Under the pieces are notes generated by a model, which made no database searches, was not told the origin of the DNA, and saw nothing but the letters and a program-made list of their open reading frames with translations. Source: an uncultured Flavobacteriales bacterium (GTDB lineage Bacteria; Bacteroidota; Bacteroidia; Flavobacteriales; Flavobacteriaceae). From it: DNA of 64,000 nt. Where the stretch lies: the NCBI GenBank assembly GCA_913020155.1, contig CAJWBA010000003.1:1-64000 (forward strand), written 5' to 3'. Positions 44,733 to 54,569 of this stretch are shown in pieces; position 1 is the stretch's first letter, and every line of letters begins with the position of its first letter. A program made the position numbers and the translations under genes.

Positions 44733-46361
44733 ATGAACCTAAGTTTCAACAAAAATGAGGATCACAATAAATTATTGTGGTCTTCGATTCGACAAAAATT
44801 TGTTACCATAACTTTTGGTGGTGGAAAAAAACAATTGCAAAAAATAAGAGATCAAGGGAAGATGACTGCCCGTGAACGCGTAAAACACCTAATTGATTCA
44901 GATACTGAGGCACTCGAAATTGGAGCCTTTGCAGCTCAAGGTATGTACGAAAAACACAAGGGGTGCCCTGCCGCTGGAGTTATAGTTGTTTTGGGATACA
45001 TCCACAAACGTTTGTGTGTTATTGTTGCAAATGATGCCTCCGTTAAAGCTGGCGCTTGGTTCCCTATGACTGGTAAAAAGAACCTGAGAGCACAAGAAAT
45101 TGCTTTAGAGAATAGACTCCCAATAATTTATCTTGTAGATAGTGCTGGAGTTTTTCTTCCGCTTCAAGATGAAATTTTTCCTGATAAAGAACATTTTGGA
45201 AGAATTTTTAGAAATAACGCTAAAATGAGCAGTAAGGGAATACTTCAAATTGCCGCAATTATGGGAAGTTGTGTTGCTGGTGGTGCTTACCTTCCCATCA
45301 TGTCCGATGAATCATTGATTGTTGACAAAACTGGAAGTATCTTTTTAGCTGGAAGCTATTTAGTAAAAGCTGCCATTGGAGAATCCATTGATAATGAAAC
45401 TCTAGGAGGGGCGACAACCCACACAGAAATTAGTGGTGTAGTGGATTATAAAGTAAAAGACGATGCTACTGCCCTAGATCATATTCGCGCTCTTATGAAT
45501 AAGGTTGGTGCACCAGAAACCGCAGGATTTAATAGAATAGAACCAATTGCACCGAAAAGGGATGAAAATGAACTCTATGGTTTACTGCCCTCCTCAAGAA
45601 ATCAACCATACGACACCTACCCTATTTTAGAATGCTTAGTTGATGATTCTGAACTTCAAGAGTACAAGAAAGGATATGGTAAAACACTGATAACTGCCTA
45701 TGCGCGTATTGATGGGTGGTCGTTAGGTATTATAGCAAATCAGCGGAAGGTTGTAAAATCTTCCCAAGGTGAAATGCAATTGGGTGGAGTAATTTATGGT
45801 GATGCTGCAGATAAGGCTACTCGTTTTATCGCCAATTGTAATCAGAAAAAAATTCCTCTTTTATTTTTACAAGATGTAACAGGTTTTATTGTAGGCAGTA
45901 AAGCTGAGCACTCTGGAATTATCAAAGACGGTGCTAAGATGGTTAATGCAATGTCGAATTCTGTTGTTCCAAAATTTACTGTAATTATGGGAAATTCTTA
46001 TGGGGCAGGAAATTATGCTATGTGTGGTAAGGCATTTGATCCACGACTCATTGTTGCATGGCCTAGCGCTGAAATGGCTGTTATGGGCGGATCACAAGCT
46101 GCAAAAGTTTTGATGCAAATTGAAGCTTCTTCGAGAAAGAAAAAAGGGGAACTGATTGATGAAGCTCAACAAGAAAAACTGTACAAAAAAATAAAGGAAG
46201 GATACGATAAACAAACCTCTCCCATTCATGCTGCCTCTCATTTGTGGACTGATGCAATCATTGATCCCATAACTACCCGTCAATGGATCAGCAGAGGGAT
46301 TGAAGCTGCAAATCAAGCTCCAATCGAGGAAACCTTTAATATGGGAGTTTTACAAGTTTAA
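44733..46361 (+). CDS. Acyl-CoA carboxylase beta (carboxyltransferase) subunit
   Basis: Carboxyltransferase subunit of a biotin-dependent acyl-CoA carboxylase, most like methylcrotonyl-CoA carboxylase beta. The 542 residues have the N half (GGGKKQLQKIRDQGKMTARER, then YLVDSAGVFLPLQDEIFPD and CVAGGAYLPIMSDE) and C half (QDVTGFIVGSKAEHSGIIKDGA, then GNSYGAGNYAMCGKAFDPR). The FLPLQDE segment favours methylcrotonyl- over propionyl-CoA enzymes, which matters for leucine breakdown. The biotin-carboxylase alpha subunit is not in the window. It ends 7 bp from menE, tail to tail. Confidence 0.88.
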   Translation: MNLSFNKNEDHNKLLWSSIRQKFVTITFGGGKKQLQKIRDQGKMTARERVKHLIDSDTEALEIGAFAAQGMYEKHKGCPAAGVIVVLGYIHKRLCVIVANDASVKAGAWFPMTGKKNLRAQEIALENRLPIIYLVDSAGVFLPLQDEIFPDKEHFGRIFRNNAKMSSKGILQIAAIMGSCVAGGAYLPIMSDESLIVDKTGSIFLAGSYLVKAAIGESIDNETLGGATTHTEISGVVDYKVKDDATALDHIRALMNKVGAPETAGFNRIEPIAPKRDENELYGLLPSSRNQPYDTYPILECLVDDSELQEYKKGYGKTLITAYARIDGWSLGIIANQRKVVKSSQGEMQLGGVIYGDAADKATRFIANCNQKKIPLLFLQDVTGFIVGSKAEHSGIIKDGAKMVNAMSNSVVPKFTVIMGNSYGAGNYAMCGKAFDPRLIVAWPSAEMAVMGGSQAAKVLMQIEASSRKKKGELIDEAQQEKLYKKIKEGYDKQTSPIHAASHLWTDAIIDPITTRQWISRGIEAANQAPIEETFNMGVLQV

Positions 46362-46368
46362 ATACATT

Positions 46369-47454
46369 CTATTTGCAATCTAGAAGTAGCCCAAGGGTTT
46401 TACTTCTCATCAACTTCCCGTTTTCTGTGTATTTGAAAGATTTCATGTAAAATACTTTTTTAGGTATTTCGTAGGAATTGAGAACATTCCTATCTTGGAT
46501 TTGTTGAATCAGGTTTTCCTTATTTTCCTTTGATTCCACAACTAAAATCACTTTATGTCCCAATTGTTTATCGGGTTGGCTTCCAATAAAAAAGTTGGAA
46601 CCCATAAATGTACTTATTTTTTGCTCTACTACTTCTGGAATTATCTTAACGCCTCCAGAGTTAATTACTGAATCCACTCGACCCAAAAGTTTAAAACTTG
46701 AATTACCCTCTAAGGTTACCAAATCATTTGTTATGATGGTGTCTTTGCTCAAATAAGGTGCATTTATACATAAGCATTGTCGGTCATCAACTGAGATTTG
46801 AACATCCGCCAGAGTTCTAAAAAAATTCTTTTCGGAATTAATGGACATTGAAGCAATATGGGTCAAGGTTTCTGTCATTCCATAGGTAATAAAGCATTTG
46901 GTCCTTTTAGTTTTTAGCTTCTGTATCAGTTTAGTTGACGTTGCTGCTCCACCGATGAGTAGAGTTCCAATTTGATTTAGATTTGAAAGACTATTTTCTA
47001 CTTGCAAGGGAACCATCGCGGCAAAATCGTATGTATTGGTGTTATTTCCCAGGATATTCCCATAAGGTTCAACAACATCCAGTTCAAGTCCCAAAATCAT
47101 AGCACGCACCAGCATCATTTTTCCAGCAATGTATTTTGCAGGAAGACAATTCAATGCTTTACTACCAATTTTAATATTAAAATGATTTCCAGTAGCTAAT
47201 GCAGAGTTTACCATGGCTTGCTTTGGAAAGCAAATTGTTTCAGGTATTCCAGTAGATCCCGAAGTTTGAAGTAAAATGTTCTCCTTCGAATCGATCCAAT
47301 CCATCAAAAAATCCCCAATTTCTTTTTGATGTGGCTCACCATCTTTTATGAAACTGTTAGCCACTTCTAGAAGATCATCAAATGAATAGGAGTTTCCATT
47401 CAGTTTGAATCGATTATGAACATTTCTGTAGCTCGGTTGTTTAGGATTCATCAA
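46369..47454 (-). CDS. menE: AMP-binding acyl-CoA ligase, short form, probable MenE
   Basis: The o-succinylbenzoate-CoA ligase step of menaquinone synthesis, judged from adenylate-forming motifs and position at the end of the men operon. The ATP-binding loop ILLQTSGSTGIPE is already at residues 60-72, while typical MenE has it around 150; the protein is 361 residues against about 450-490. About 90-120 N-terminal residues are thus missing, though the ligase core (TYGMTETLTHIAS, LLGRVDSVINSGGVKIIPEVVE) and C-terminal Lys (TENGKLMRSKTL) are intact. Short forms of this kind occur in other flavobacteria, so it is probably functional. Overlaps the CPBP gene by 14 bp. Confidence 0.85.
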   Translation of the reverse strand: MMNPKQPSYRNVHNRFKLNGNSYSFDDLLEVANSFIKDGEPHQKEIGDFLMDWIDSKENILLQTSGSTGIPETICFPKQAMVNSALATGNHFNIKIGSKALNCLPAKYIAGKMMLVRAMILGLELDVVEPYGNILGNNTNTYDFAAMVPLQVENSLSNLNQIGTLLIGGAATSTKLIQKLKTKRTKCFITYGMTETLTHIASMSINSEKNFFRTLADVQISVDDRQCLCINAPYLSKDTIITNDLVTLEGNSSFKLLGRVDSVINSGGVKIIPEVVEQKISTFMGSNFFIGSQPDKQLGHKVILVVESKENKENLIQQIQDRNVLNSYEIPKKVFYMKSFKYTENGKLMRSKTLGLLLDCK

Positions 47455-48376
47455 TACTTGCGGTTAGTTTATGTTTCCAATTCGACCAACCATATTTTCG
47501 AGCAAGTACTAATAAACTTATTGGATACATCAAAAATAAAACTAATATGAGTTGGGGCCACAACGAGGGTTCAGAAACGTCTTTTAAAATAGAATTGGTT
47601 TGAAATACGGTCCAATCTGCGGTAACCAAAAGCGCAGTTAATAAATTATTTGATACATGAAAACCCAGTGCCAATTCTATCCCTTCATCCATTAAGGTCA
47701 TGATTCCAAAAAAAAATCCTGTGCCGATGTAATAGAGCAAAATAGCCATTCCTAATTTTTCCACTTCAGGATTAAAAATGTGTAACGAGCCAAAAATAAT
47801 CGATGTTAACACAAGAGGCATCAAACGATTTTTTGTCAGCTTAGCAAAACCCTGCATCAAATATCCTCTAAATAAATACTCTTCTAGACCCGATTGAAAT
47901 GGGATAAAAATGATTGATATTCCAAACATAATTAGAAATGGAATCAGTTGAAAAGATGTTTCATAATCCTGAGGAAAAATGAAATAATCAACTAAAACAG
48001 TGAAAATGGCGACAAGTCCCCAAAAGCTAAAGCCAAAGAAAAAACGTTTGATGTCTATTGAGGATCTTGCTGTAGTTACGCTTGTAAAACTCTGCCTGTG
48101 TACTTTTTTGAGTACAATCAAAAATCCAAGAAAGGCAATGAAAAAGGGGAAAAGCAAAAAGAACAAAAGTAAGTTCGCATCCAAATGAGCAAACATACTC
48201 ATTGGATTCTTGGGATCCATTGTAGCATTAGATTCCTCAGAAGTAAAAAATAGCATGGGAAATTGCCCTGCAAAACTAAAAATAATGACAATCATTGACC
48301 CTAAAAGATACCAAGCAAAAGGTAATCTTTCAATCAAATCATTTTCTAAAAACCGGTTTACTTTATTTTGCTCCAT
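47441..48376 (-). CDS. CPBP-family intramembrane metalloprotease
   Basis: A 311-residue polytopic membrane protein of the CAAX/bacteriocin-processing (CPBP, Abi) family. About eight hydrophobic segments; the conserved motifs are EEYLFRG (EExxxR type) at about residue 170, the His of SIIFGSLHIF and the FHxxxN motif in GFHVSNNLL. Likely a glutamate/histidine metallopeptidase in the inner membrane with unknown target. It sits inside the menaquinone operon, overlapping menC by 19 bp and menE by 14 bp, with no obvious role in the pathway. Confidence 0.88.
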   Translation of the reverse strand: MEQNKVNRFLENDLIERLPFAWYLLGSMIVIIFSFAGQFPMLFFTSEESNATMDPKNPMSMFAHLDANLLLFFLLFPFFIAFLGFLIVLKKVHRQSFTSVTTARSSIDIKRFFFGFSFWGLVAIFTVLVDYFIFPQDYETSFQLIPFLIMFGISIIFIPFQSGLEEYLFRGYLMQGFAKLTKNRLMPLVLTSIIFGSLHIFNPEVEKLGMAILLYYIGTGFFFGIMTLMDEGIELALGFHVSNNLLTALLVTADWTVFQTNSILKDVSEPSLWPQLILVLFLMYPISLLVLARKYGWSNWKHKLTASIDES

Positions 48377-49392
48377 ATTTTTGCATTATTGTAACCAATA
48401 AATCCATTTTTTACCTCCAAGGGTGAATCTACATTATTTGTAAACAAACTGCCTGTTCCAAGACCTTGAGGCCCGTTTGTGTTTAAAGTGTAGGTCCATT
48501 GGCTTATTGCATTTAAACCTACATTACTTTCCAAAGCACTGGTAATCCACCAACCAATATTTTGTCTCTGAGCCAAATTAATCCACTCCTGCGATCCTTT
48601 AAAACCACCAATAAAACTGGGCTTTAAAATAATTAACTGGGGTTTTATGGAGTCCAGTAAATGCTTTTTTTGCTCCAAATCAAATACACCGATAAGTTCT
48701 TCATCCAATGCAATAGGAAGGGGCGTGTTTTCGCATAAAGTTGCCATGGCCTCCCATTGTCCAGATTTTATGGGTTGTTCGATGGAATGAATTTCAAGTG
48801 CTGCCAAATCTTCGAGCTTTGATAGCGCCTCTTTTGGGGTAAAAGCACCATTGGCGTCTACTCTCAGTGAAATTTCATTTTTAGAAAAGCGCTGTCGTAT
48901 TAATTTTAAAACAGCAAGTTCCTTTTTAAAATCTATGGCTCCAACCTTCATCTTGATGCACTTAAAACCAGACGCTAACTTTTGCTCGAATTGATCCATC
49001 ATAAAAGACTGATCTCCCATCCACATGAGTCCATTGATTGGTAGTGTATCTTCGGATTCTGTAAACTTTGAAGGGAATAATTTGAAAGGATCTTCTGATG
49101 TTAAGGAAATAAATGTAGTTTCTATCCCCATTTGAATGGATGGAAACGCTCTCATTTCCTTATACAAAACGTCTTTACCTAAATGGATATGATCACAAAC
49201 CCATTTCAATTTTTCTTCATAATCGGGGCGGTCGTCACAACTCAACCCCTTCAAAAGTCCACACTCTCCTATTCCCCAACGTTCGTTTTCTTTGAGTATT
49301 AGAAACCAAGTTTCTTTCTGTCTCAAAATGCCACGAGAAGTTCCGCTGGGCTCATTGAAATCGAGTATATGTTTAGAATAACTTGCTTTCAT
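48358..49392 (-). CDS. menC: o-Succinylbenzoate synthase
   Basis: Dehydratase of the enolase superfamily: SHCHC to o-succinylbenzoate. Catalytic Lys in FKCIKMKVGA (KxK), metal ligands Asp in LRVDANGAF, Glu in IHSIEQPI, Asp in IALDEELIG, and the second Lys in LIILKPSFIGG. I start at ATG 49392, one base after the menA stop, giving 344 residues; the longer open frame reaches into menA. It overlaps the CPBP gene start. Confidence 0.94.
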   Translation of the reverse strand: MKASYSKHILDFNEPSGTSRGILRQKETWFLILKENERWGIGECGLLKGLSCDDRPDYEEKLKWVCDHIHLGKDVLYKEMRAFPSIQMGIETTFISLTSEDPFKLFPSKFTESEDTLPINGLMWMGDQSFMMDQFEQKLASGFKCIKMKVGAIDFKKELAVLKLIRQRFSKNEISLRVDANGAFTPKEALSKLEDLAALEIHSIEQPIKSGQWEAMATLCENTPLPIALDEELIGVFDLEQKKHLLDSIKPQLIILKPSFIGGFKGSQEWINLAQRQNIGWWITSALESNVGLNAISQWTYTLNTNGPQGLGTGSLFTNNVDSPLEVKNGFIGYNNAKIWSKIK

Positions 49393-49393
49393 T

Positions 49394-50293
49394 TTAGAGA
49401 AGTTGTCCGACAGAAAACAATATAGCAAATAAAAATGTGCAAAGGGCGAGGCGCTTCAATTCGGGATCAAAATCTTTGGGGTCTTCGTATTCCAAAACTC
49501 GTTTTAAGTGATACATCATAGGCAATACGGCAATCATAAAAAGATAGGACGGCTGGGCATTCAATTTTACAAAAAATACCGCTGACAAAACCGCAGTAAA
49601 TAATAAAAAAACATGATAAATTTTGGATTTTTTTGCTCCCAAAAGAATGGCCATCGTTGTCTTGTTTGCTTGCTTATCGGTATCGATATCACGCATATTA
49701 TTAAGATTCAAGACTCCAACGCTCAAAAGTCCAATAGTAGATGCTGGAAACAGCAGTGTTGTATCGAGAGTTTGTGTTTGTAAAAAATAAGATCCTAAAA
49801 CACTTACACCGCCAAAGAAAATAAATACAAAAAGATCTCCCAATGCTCTGTATCCATAAGCGTTTGAACCAACAGTGTATTTGATTGCAGCAACAATAGA
49901 AACAATACCTAGCAGTGTGAAAATTAGCGAGTATTTTAATTCAGAAACTCCAAAAGCCAAGAAAATTAAGGATAATGCTAAAATTAAAGCTACCGCTGTA
50001 CATATTTGAATTCCTTTTTTAAGTTCTTCCTTAGAGAGTAATCCTTGTTGTAATACACGTGGTGGGCCAATTCGCGACTCGTTATCAGTTCCCTTTACAC
50101 CGTCTCCATAATCATTCGCAAAGTTCGATAATACCTGAAAGACTATGGTTGTTGCTAGTGCAAAGACAAATACCACCCATGAAAATTTATCAGCATCATA
50201 TGCCAAGCTGTTCCCAACGATTATTCCAGAAAGCGATAAAGGGAGTGTTCTGAGCCGGGCAGCTTTGAACCAAATTTGAGTCTTAGAATTCAT
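49394..50293 (-). CDS. menA: 1,4-Dihydroxy-2-naphthoate polyprenyltransferase
   Basis: Attaches the polyprenyl tail to DHNA, in the inner membrane. The 299-residue UbiA-family protein has about eight or nine membrane helices and the two aspartate-rich metal motifs NFANDYGDGVKGTDN (first) and NMRDIDTDKQANKTT (second). Flavobacteria normally make MK-6, so a hexaprenyl donor is likely. Directly follows the SPOR-domain gene with no gap. Confidence 0.95.
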   Translation of the reverse strand: MNSKTQIWFKAARLRTLPLSLSGIIVGNSLAYDADKFSWVVFVFALATTIVFQVLSNFANDYGDGVKGTDNESRIGPPRVLQQGLLSKEELKKGIQICTAVALILALSLIFLAFGVSELKYSLIFTLLGIVSIVAAIKYTVGSNAYGYRALGDLFVFIFFGGVSVLGSYFLQTQTLDTTLLFPASTIGLLSVGVLNLNNMRDIDTDKQANKTTMAILLGAKKSKIYHVFLLFTAVLSAVFFVKLNAQPSYLFMIAVLPMMYHLKRVLEYEDPKDFDPELKRLALCTFLFAILFSVGQLL

Positions 50294-50812
50294 TTAATCA
50301 TTTAAAATTATACGTTTATCATTTTCGTAAGCTACTACCCATGCATCATCGACCCCTAATCTAACAATCTCTTTTCTGAAAGCTTCTGCTTCTTCTTCAG
50401 TTTCAAAGTTTCCAAGCGAGTAGAGATTGTAATGGTTACTTTTTGTTTTTTTAAAATTCACTAAATTCTTCGAGAACAATAGAAATGGATCATTTTGAGT
50501 TGCACCAATTTGTACGGTATAAATTCTTTTAGATGTTAGGGTTTTATTTTGTTCATATAAAACTACATCACTTGCCTTACCAAAGTTTGTGTAGGTAATG
50601 GCTTTTTCTGAGGTTGATTGATACCTCCAACTAATACCTGCCACAATAATAAGAAGTGAAAAAGAAATTATTGAAGTGTATTTGTAAAAAGTGATTTTAT
50701 CAATTTTCTTTTTTGACTTTAAATGGAGATCTTGAAAATAGACAGAGGAGTTTCTTAAATCATCAACTTCTTTGTATAGATTGACTAACTTTTTTTCATC
50801 AATAAAGGGCAT
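50294..50812 (-). CDS. Membrane protein with C-terminal SPOR-like domain
   Basis: A 172-residue protein: a cytoplasmic N-terminal region with a coiled-coil-like start (LVNLYKEVDDLRNSSVYFQD), one membrane helix (IISFSLLIIVAGISW, about residues 47-62), and a periplasmic domain ending in a SPOR-like motif (YTVQIGATQNDPF, LYSLGNFETEEEAEAFRKEI, DDAWVVAYENDKR). SPOR domains bind denuded peptidoglycan glycan strands at the division site. It lies between menB and menA without gaps, yet has no link to menaquinone chemistry. Confidence 0.75.
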   Translation of the reverse strand: MPFIDEKKLVNLYKEVDDLRNSSVYFQDLHLKSKKKIDKITFYKYTSIISFSLLIIVAGISWRYQSTSEKAITYTNFGKASDVVLYEQNKTLTSKRIYTVQIGATQNDPFLLFSKNLVNFKKTKSNHYNLYSLGNFETEEEAEAFRKEIVRLGVDDAWVVAYENDKRIILND

Positions 50813-50824
50813 ATCATCTTTAAT

Positions 50825-51646
50825 TTATGGGAATTTAGGGTATTGTTTGAAATTTGGGTCTCTGCGTTCTAAAAAAGCATTTTTACCTTCTTGTGCCTCA
50901 TCCATTAAATAATACATTAAAGTGGCGTCTCCAGCCAATTGCATGAGTCCGTGCTGGCCATCCAATTCAGCATTCAAACAGCGTTTTACCATCCGTAACG
51001 CCAGTGGGCTGCGCTTTTGCATAATTTGGCACCATTCGATTACGGTGGCTTCGAGGTTTTCTAGAGGAACGACTTTGTTGACCATACCCATTTCTTCGGC
51101 TTCCTTGGCAGAATATTGTTGACATAAAAACCAAATTTCGCGTGCTTTTTTTTGCCCTACATGGCGAGCCAAATAAGACGATCCAAATCCTCCATCAAAA
51201 CTGCCTACCTTTGGTCCTGTTTGACCAAAAATGGCATTTTCGCTTGCAATTGTTAGATCACAAACAACATGCAAAACATGTCCCCCTCCAATTGCATAAC
51301 CGTTGACCATTGCAATAACGGGTTTAGGTATTTCACGAATTTTCTTGTGCAGGTCAAGTACATTAAGACGAGGGACTCCGTCTTCCCCAACATAACCTCC
51401 AACACCTTTTACATTTTGATCACCTCCACTACAAAAAGCTTTATCCCCCATCCCTGTAAATACGATAACATCTATGTCATTACGTTCCCGACAGATGTCC
51501 ATTGCTTCGAGCATCTGATTGTTGGTTTCTGGACGAAATGCGTTGTACACATCAAGACGATTAATTGTAATTTTAGCTATGCCTTTATGGATTTCAAATA
51601 ATATGTCTGAATATTCTTTTAAAGGTTCCCAAACAAATGTTTTCAT
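50825..51646 (-). CDS. menB: 1,4-Dihydroxy-2-naphthoyl-CoA synthase
   Basis: Crotonase-fold enzyme that cyclises o-succinylbenzoyl-CoA. The 273 residues include [16 protein letters not shown] (oxyanion hole), the [19 protein letters not shown] segment, the MenB-specific [13 protein letters not shown] (catalytic Asp) and [17 protein letters not shown]. The terminal [21 protein letters not shown] is the conserved MenB C terminus that completes the neighbouring active site. Confidence 0.96.
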   Translation of the reverse strand: MKTFVWEPLKEYSDILFEIHKGIAKITINRLDVYNAFRPETNNQMLEAMDICRERNDIDVIVFTGMGDKAFCSGGDQNVKGVGGYVGEDGVPRLNVLDLHKKIREIPKPVIAMVNGYAIGGGHVLHVVCDLTIASENAIFGQTGPKVGSFDGGFGSSYLARHVGQKKAREIWFLCQQYSAKEAEEMGMVNKVVPLENLEATVIEWCQIMQKRSPLALRMVKRCLNAELDGQHGLMQLAGDATLMYYLMDEAQEGKNAFLERRDPNFKQYPKFP

Positions 51647-51706
51647 AAATAAGTTTTTATTATTATTCTCTCCTGATGAGGAATTTTTTATTAAAAATAC
51701 AAGATT

Positions 51707-53485
51707 TTAATCCATGGATTTAAAGTAATCCAACAAAATTTGATCATTACTTTTTCTGGGTGTAAATATTTCCATCACTCGAGGTTTGCTCGAAGCTTTG
51801 AAAAAAGATTTCAACTTTCTTTTTAAGCGACTTTGGGACTTTACACTTGTATAATAGAGATTAAAAGATTTACAGAGGTTTTTTGCGTTTCTATTATGAA
51901 CGGTTTCATAATATTTATCGTAAACAGCAGTATCTTTTTGACCCGGTAGTATTCGGAAAATACCCCCTCCCTGATTGTTGATGATTATTACCCTAAAATT
52001 GGGTTTCCAATAGTCATTCCAAAGGGCATTAATGTCATAAAAAAAACTCAAATCTCCTGTGATTAGCAATGTAGGGCTTTCAGTTACCGAAGCAGCTCCT
52101 ATAGCTGTAGAACTGCTGCCATCAATACCACTAGTTCCACGGTTACAAAAAACAGAAACAGTTTTTGGGAGGTCGAATAATTGTGCATATCGAATGGTTG
52201 AACTGTTTGCCAACTGAAGTTGAATTAGATCAGGAATGTATTTGAAAACAACCTCAAAAGCTTTTAAATCTGAAAATGGAATTTGCTTGAGGTAATCTGA
52301 ACCCTTCAATTGATTTTGCTTGTACAATGATATGACTCTTTTGTTGTATGTACTTTCTACGGAATTTTTTGATTCATTTTGAAGGGTTTCAAAAAAGTTT
52401 TGGGGGTTCATTTGGATGTAATTAGTCAGAACATAAAAAGTATTATAAGCTTTTTTTGGATGAATATGCCAATGGTTTTTTGGGGGATATTTTCGGAGGT
52501 AGTTTTTTATTTTTTTTGAAACGATCATCCCTCCTATGGAAACCAATAAATCGGGTTGAAGTTGTTCTAATGTGTCGTCATTTTTATTTTCTATGGGAGC
52601 AATCAACGAATCTATAGCATCAATAAAACTGGGGTGCTTTAAGTTTGAGGTTTTTTCTGTTAAAACAATGACAGTGGGATCATTTGCCCAGTATTGTTGT
52701 ACGTCCTCTGAAATTGAATGTGGAGCCAATACTCCTACTAATACTATTTTTTTCTTTGATGAATTCCAAGTGTCAACAAACCCAGCCATGGGTATGTCTC
52801 TTTTTGGAAGATCAACCAAACTTATGTTTTTAGGTACAATTTCAATATCAGTAGTTCCGAACAAGGGTTCCTCTAAGGGTACGTTTAGATGAACTGGACC
52901 AGAGTTGCTGATGGACTTATTCAGAACCTCATTTAGAAGTTTTTCGTTTGTAATTTGAATTTCCTCTTGTTTGCGTTTCAAATCACTTTTGGATGCATTC
53001 TTTGAAATTAGTTTTTGCATCGGATTTTGCAGCAAGGTTTCTGTTGCATGGCTTACATCTGGAATGAGATATGCTGAAGCTTCTAAGTGGGGTTCAAAAA
53101 CTTCGGGCTGACGTATGGTCTGTCCGTCACCAATATCAATTCGGTGAGGCATTCGATCTGCAGAAATAACTACCAAAGGAATGTCACTGTAAAAAGCTTC
53201 TGAAACTGCTGGATAATAATTGAGCAATGCAGATCCCGAAGTACAAACAACTGCTACGGGGTGTCCTAATTGCTGAGCCAAGCCCAAGGCATAGAAAGCT
53301 GCCGAACGTTCATCTACAATGCTGTAGGTTCTAAAAAAGCTGTTCTGAGTAAATCCCTGAGTTAGGGGGGCGTTCCGAGAACCTGGTGATATCACAATGT
53401 GTTGAATTTTCTTGAAGACACAAAAATTGACAACGGTCTGTGCTAAAGGGATTTCAGAGTAAAGCTGCTTTGGGATATCTTTCAT
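51707..53485 (-). CDS. menD: 2-Succinyl-5-enolpyruvyl-6-hydroxy-3-cyclohexene-1-carboxylate synthase
   Basis: Thiamine diphosphate enzyme, joining isochorismate and 2-oxoglutarate. PGSRNAPLT and VDERSAAFYALGLAQ (with the ThDP-activating Glu) mark the Pyr domain; the PP domain has TGDLSFFYDINALWNDY for ThDP and Mg. I start at ATG 53485 (592 residues), since a TATTTTTG box directly precedes it; the open frame extends six codons further. It is 60 bp upstream of menB. Confidence 0.95.
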   Translation of the reverse strand: MKDIPKQLYSEIPLAQTVVNFCVFKKIQHIVISPGSRNAPLTQGFTQNSFFRTYSIVDERSAAFYALGLAQQLGHPVAVVCTSGSALLNYYPAVSEAFYSDIPLVVISADRMPHRIDIGDGQTIRQPEVFEPHLEASAYLIPDVSHATETLLQNPMQKLISKNASKSDLKRKQEEIQITNEKLLNEVLNKSISNSGPVHLNVPLEEPLFGTTDIEIVPKNISLVDLPKRDIPMAGFVDTWNSSKKKIVLVGVLAPHSISEDVQQYWANDPTVIVLTEKTSNLKHPSFIDAIDSLIAPIENKNDDTLEQLQPDLLVSIGGMIVSKKIKNYLRKYPPKNHWHIHPKKAYNTFYVLTNYIQMNPQNFFETLQNESKNSVESTYNKRVISLYKQNQLKGSDYLKQIPFSDLKAFEVVFKYIPDLIQLQLANSSTIRYAQLFDLPKTVSVFCNRGTSGIDGSSSTAIGAASVTESPTLLITGDLSFFYDINALWNDYWKPNFRVIIINNQGGGIFRILPGQKDTAVYDKYYETVHNRNAKNLCKSFNLYYTSVKSQSRLKRKLKSFFKASSKPRVMEIFTPRKSNDQILLDYFKSMD

Positions 53486-53492
53486 TGTTTTA

Positions 53493-53500
53493 CAAAAATA
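53493..53500 (-). promoter_or_regulatory. Promoter -7 element upstream of menD
   Basis: TATTTTTG on the minus strand, exact TAnnTTTG match, 7 nt before the chosen menD ATG, within the 55-bp gap after menF. It suggests a second transcript start inside the operon with almost no leader. Confidence 0.45.
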
Positions 53501-53540
53501 CAAAACAACTAAGCTTACATAAAGTTTATTGTGTATTTAT

Positions 53541-54569
53541 TCAAAGAGCTTTACAAAAAGTGTTTGCCTTCCGCTGGGTTTCTTGCCATTCTGATTCTGG
53601 ATTACTTTTTAAGGTAATCCCTGCACCTACATAAACATTATATCCTGAGGGAGTCAATTCTGCGCATCGCAAATTGACAAACAAATCGGCTTGATTGTTT
53701 GCTTCAAAAGGGCCCAAAAAGCCTGTGTAAAACTTTCGGTCGTATCCTTCATTTTTATTGATGAATTTTATACTCAAGTCTTTGGGAACGCCCCCAACTG
53801 CTGGAGTTGGATGTAATGCTTTTATGATATTTGGCAGTTTTAAATTTGGATGCTTTATTTTTAAGTCTGTTTTTAGATGCCATAGCGCACCTGCACGAGT
53901 GGATTTTAAAGTTCCGACATCAATCTTTAGTTCGGGTAGCATTTGAATTAATGAGGTTTTTATGTCATCCGTAACCAGTTGCTGTTCTTCAATTTCTTTA
54001 TCAGTCCATTTTGCTTCTTTTCCTTCTTCAACTTGAGTGGTTCCTGCCAATGCGGTCGTAATTAAAACGCCTTCGTTAAGGTTGATAAAGCGTTCTGGAG
54101 TTGCTCCCATCCATGAGCCGGTTTGAGGATGGTTCCAGAGATAGACAAAAGCACCTGAGTACAATTTAAGTAAATTTTGAAAAGTTTGGAGTGGATTTTT
54201 ATCTGTTACTTTGCAGTCTATTGCCCTTGAAATTACTACTTTTTGTAATTCTGTTTGCTCCAGCTTTTGTTTTGCTTGATTTACTAAGTCAATAAAAAGT
54301 TCTTTATTTTCCTCCTTGTGAATATCTTTTTTATCAGAATCAAACTCCTTGGAGGCAATTGTAAACGAGTCCTGATGAGTATTGGGTATGAAGCTGTAAA
54401 GGTCTGTTTCGGCAAATGGAGCCATCAAAAAGCCTGCTTCTGAAAAATTAAAGGTTAGGTGAAGTTCATCATTTTTTTGGTAAAAAAGCTTTACTTCATT
54501 AGAGTTTGGAAGTTTGTAAACTGCAAAAGCAACCTTTTTGTCTTGTAGGGCCTTTAAGTGATCAAGCAT
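53541..54569 (-). CDS. menF: Isochorismate synthase
   Basis: Converts chorismate to isochorismate, the entry step of menaquinone synthesis. The 342 residues are the chorismate-binding domain: QKVVISRAIDCKV, SWMGATPERFINL, THE-like region TALAGTTQVEEGKEAKW, ALHPTPAVGGVPKD and the C-terminal VYVGAGITLKSNPESEWQET with metal-ligand Glu residues. It starts directly at the stop of the thioesterase gene. The related EntC of siderophore synthesis is excluded by the men neighbours. Confidence 0.94.
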   Translation of the reverse strand: MLDHLKALQDKKVAFAVYKLPNSNEVKLFYQKNDELHLTFNFSEAGFLMAPFAETDLYSFIPNTHQDSFTIASKEFDSDKKDIHKEENKELFIDLVNQAKQKLEQTELQKVVISRAIDCKVTDKNPLQTFQNLLKLYSGAFVYLWNHPQTGSWMGATPERFINLNEGVLITTALAGTTQVEEGKEAKWTDKEIEEQQLVTDDIKTSLIQMLPELKIDVGTLKSTRAGALWHLKTDLKIKHPNLKLPNIIKALHPTPAVGGVPKDLSIKFINKNEGYDRKFYTGFLGPFEANNQADLFVNLRCAELTPSGYNVYVGAGITLKSNPESEWQETQRKANTFCKAL

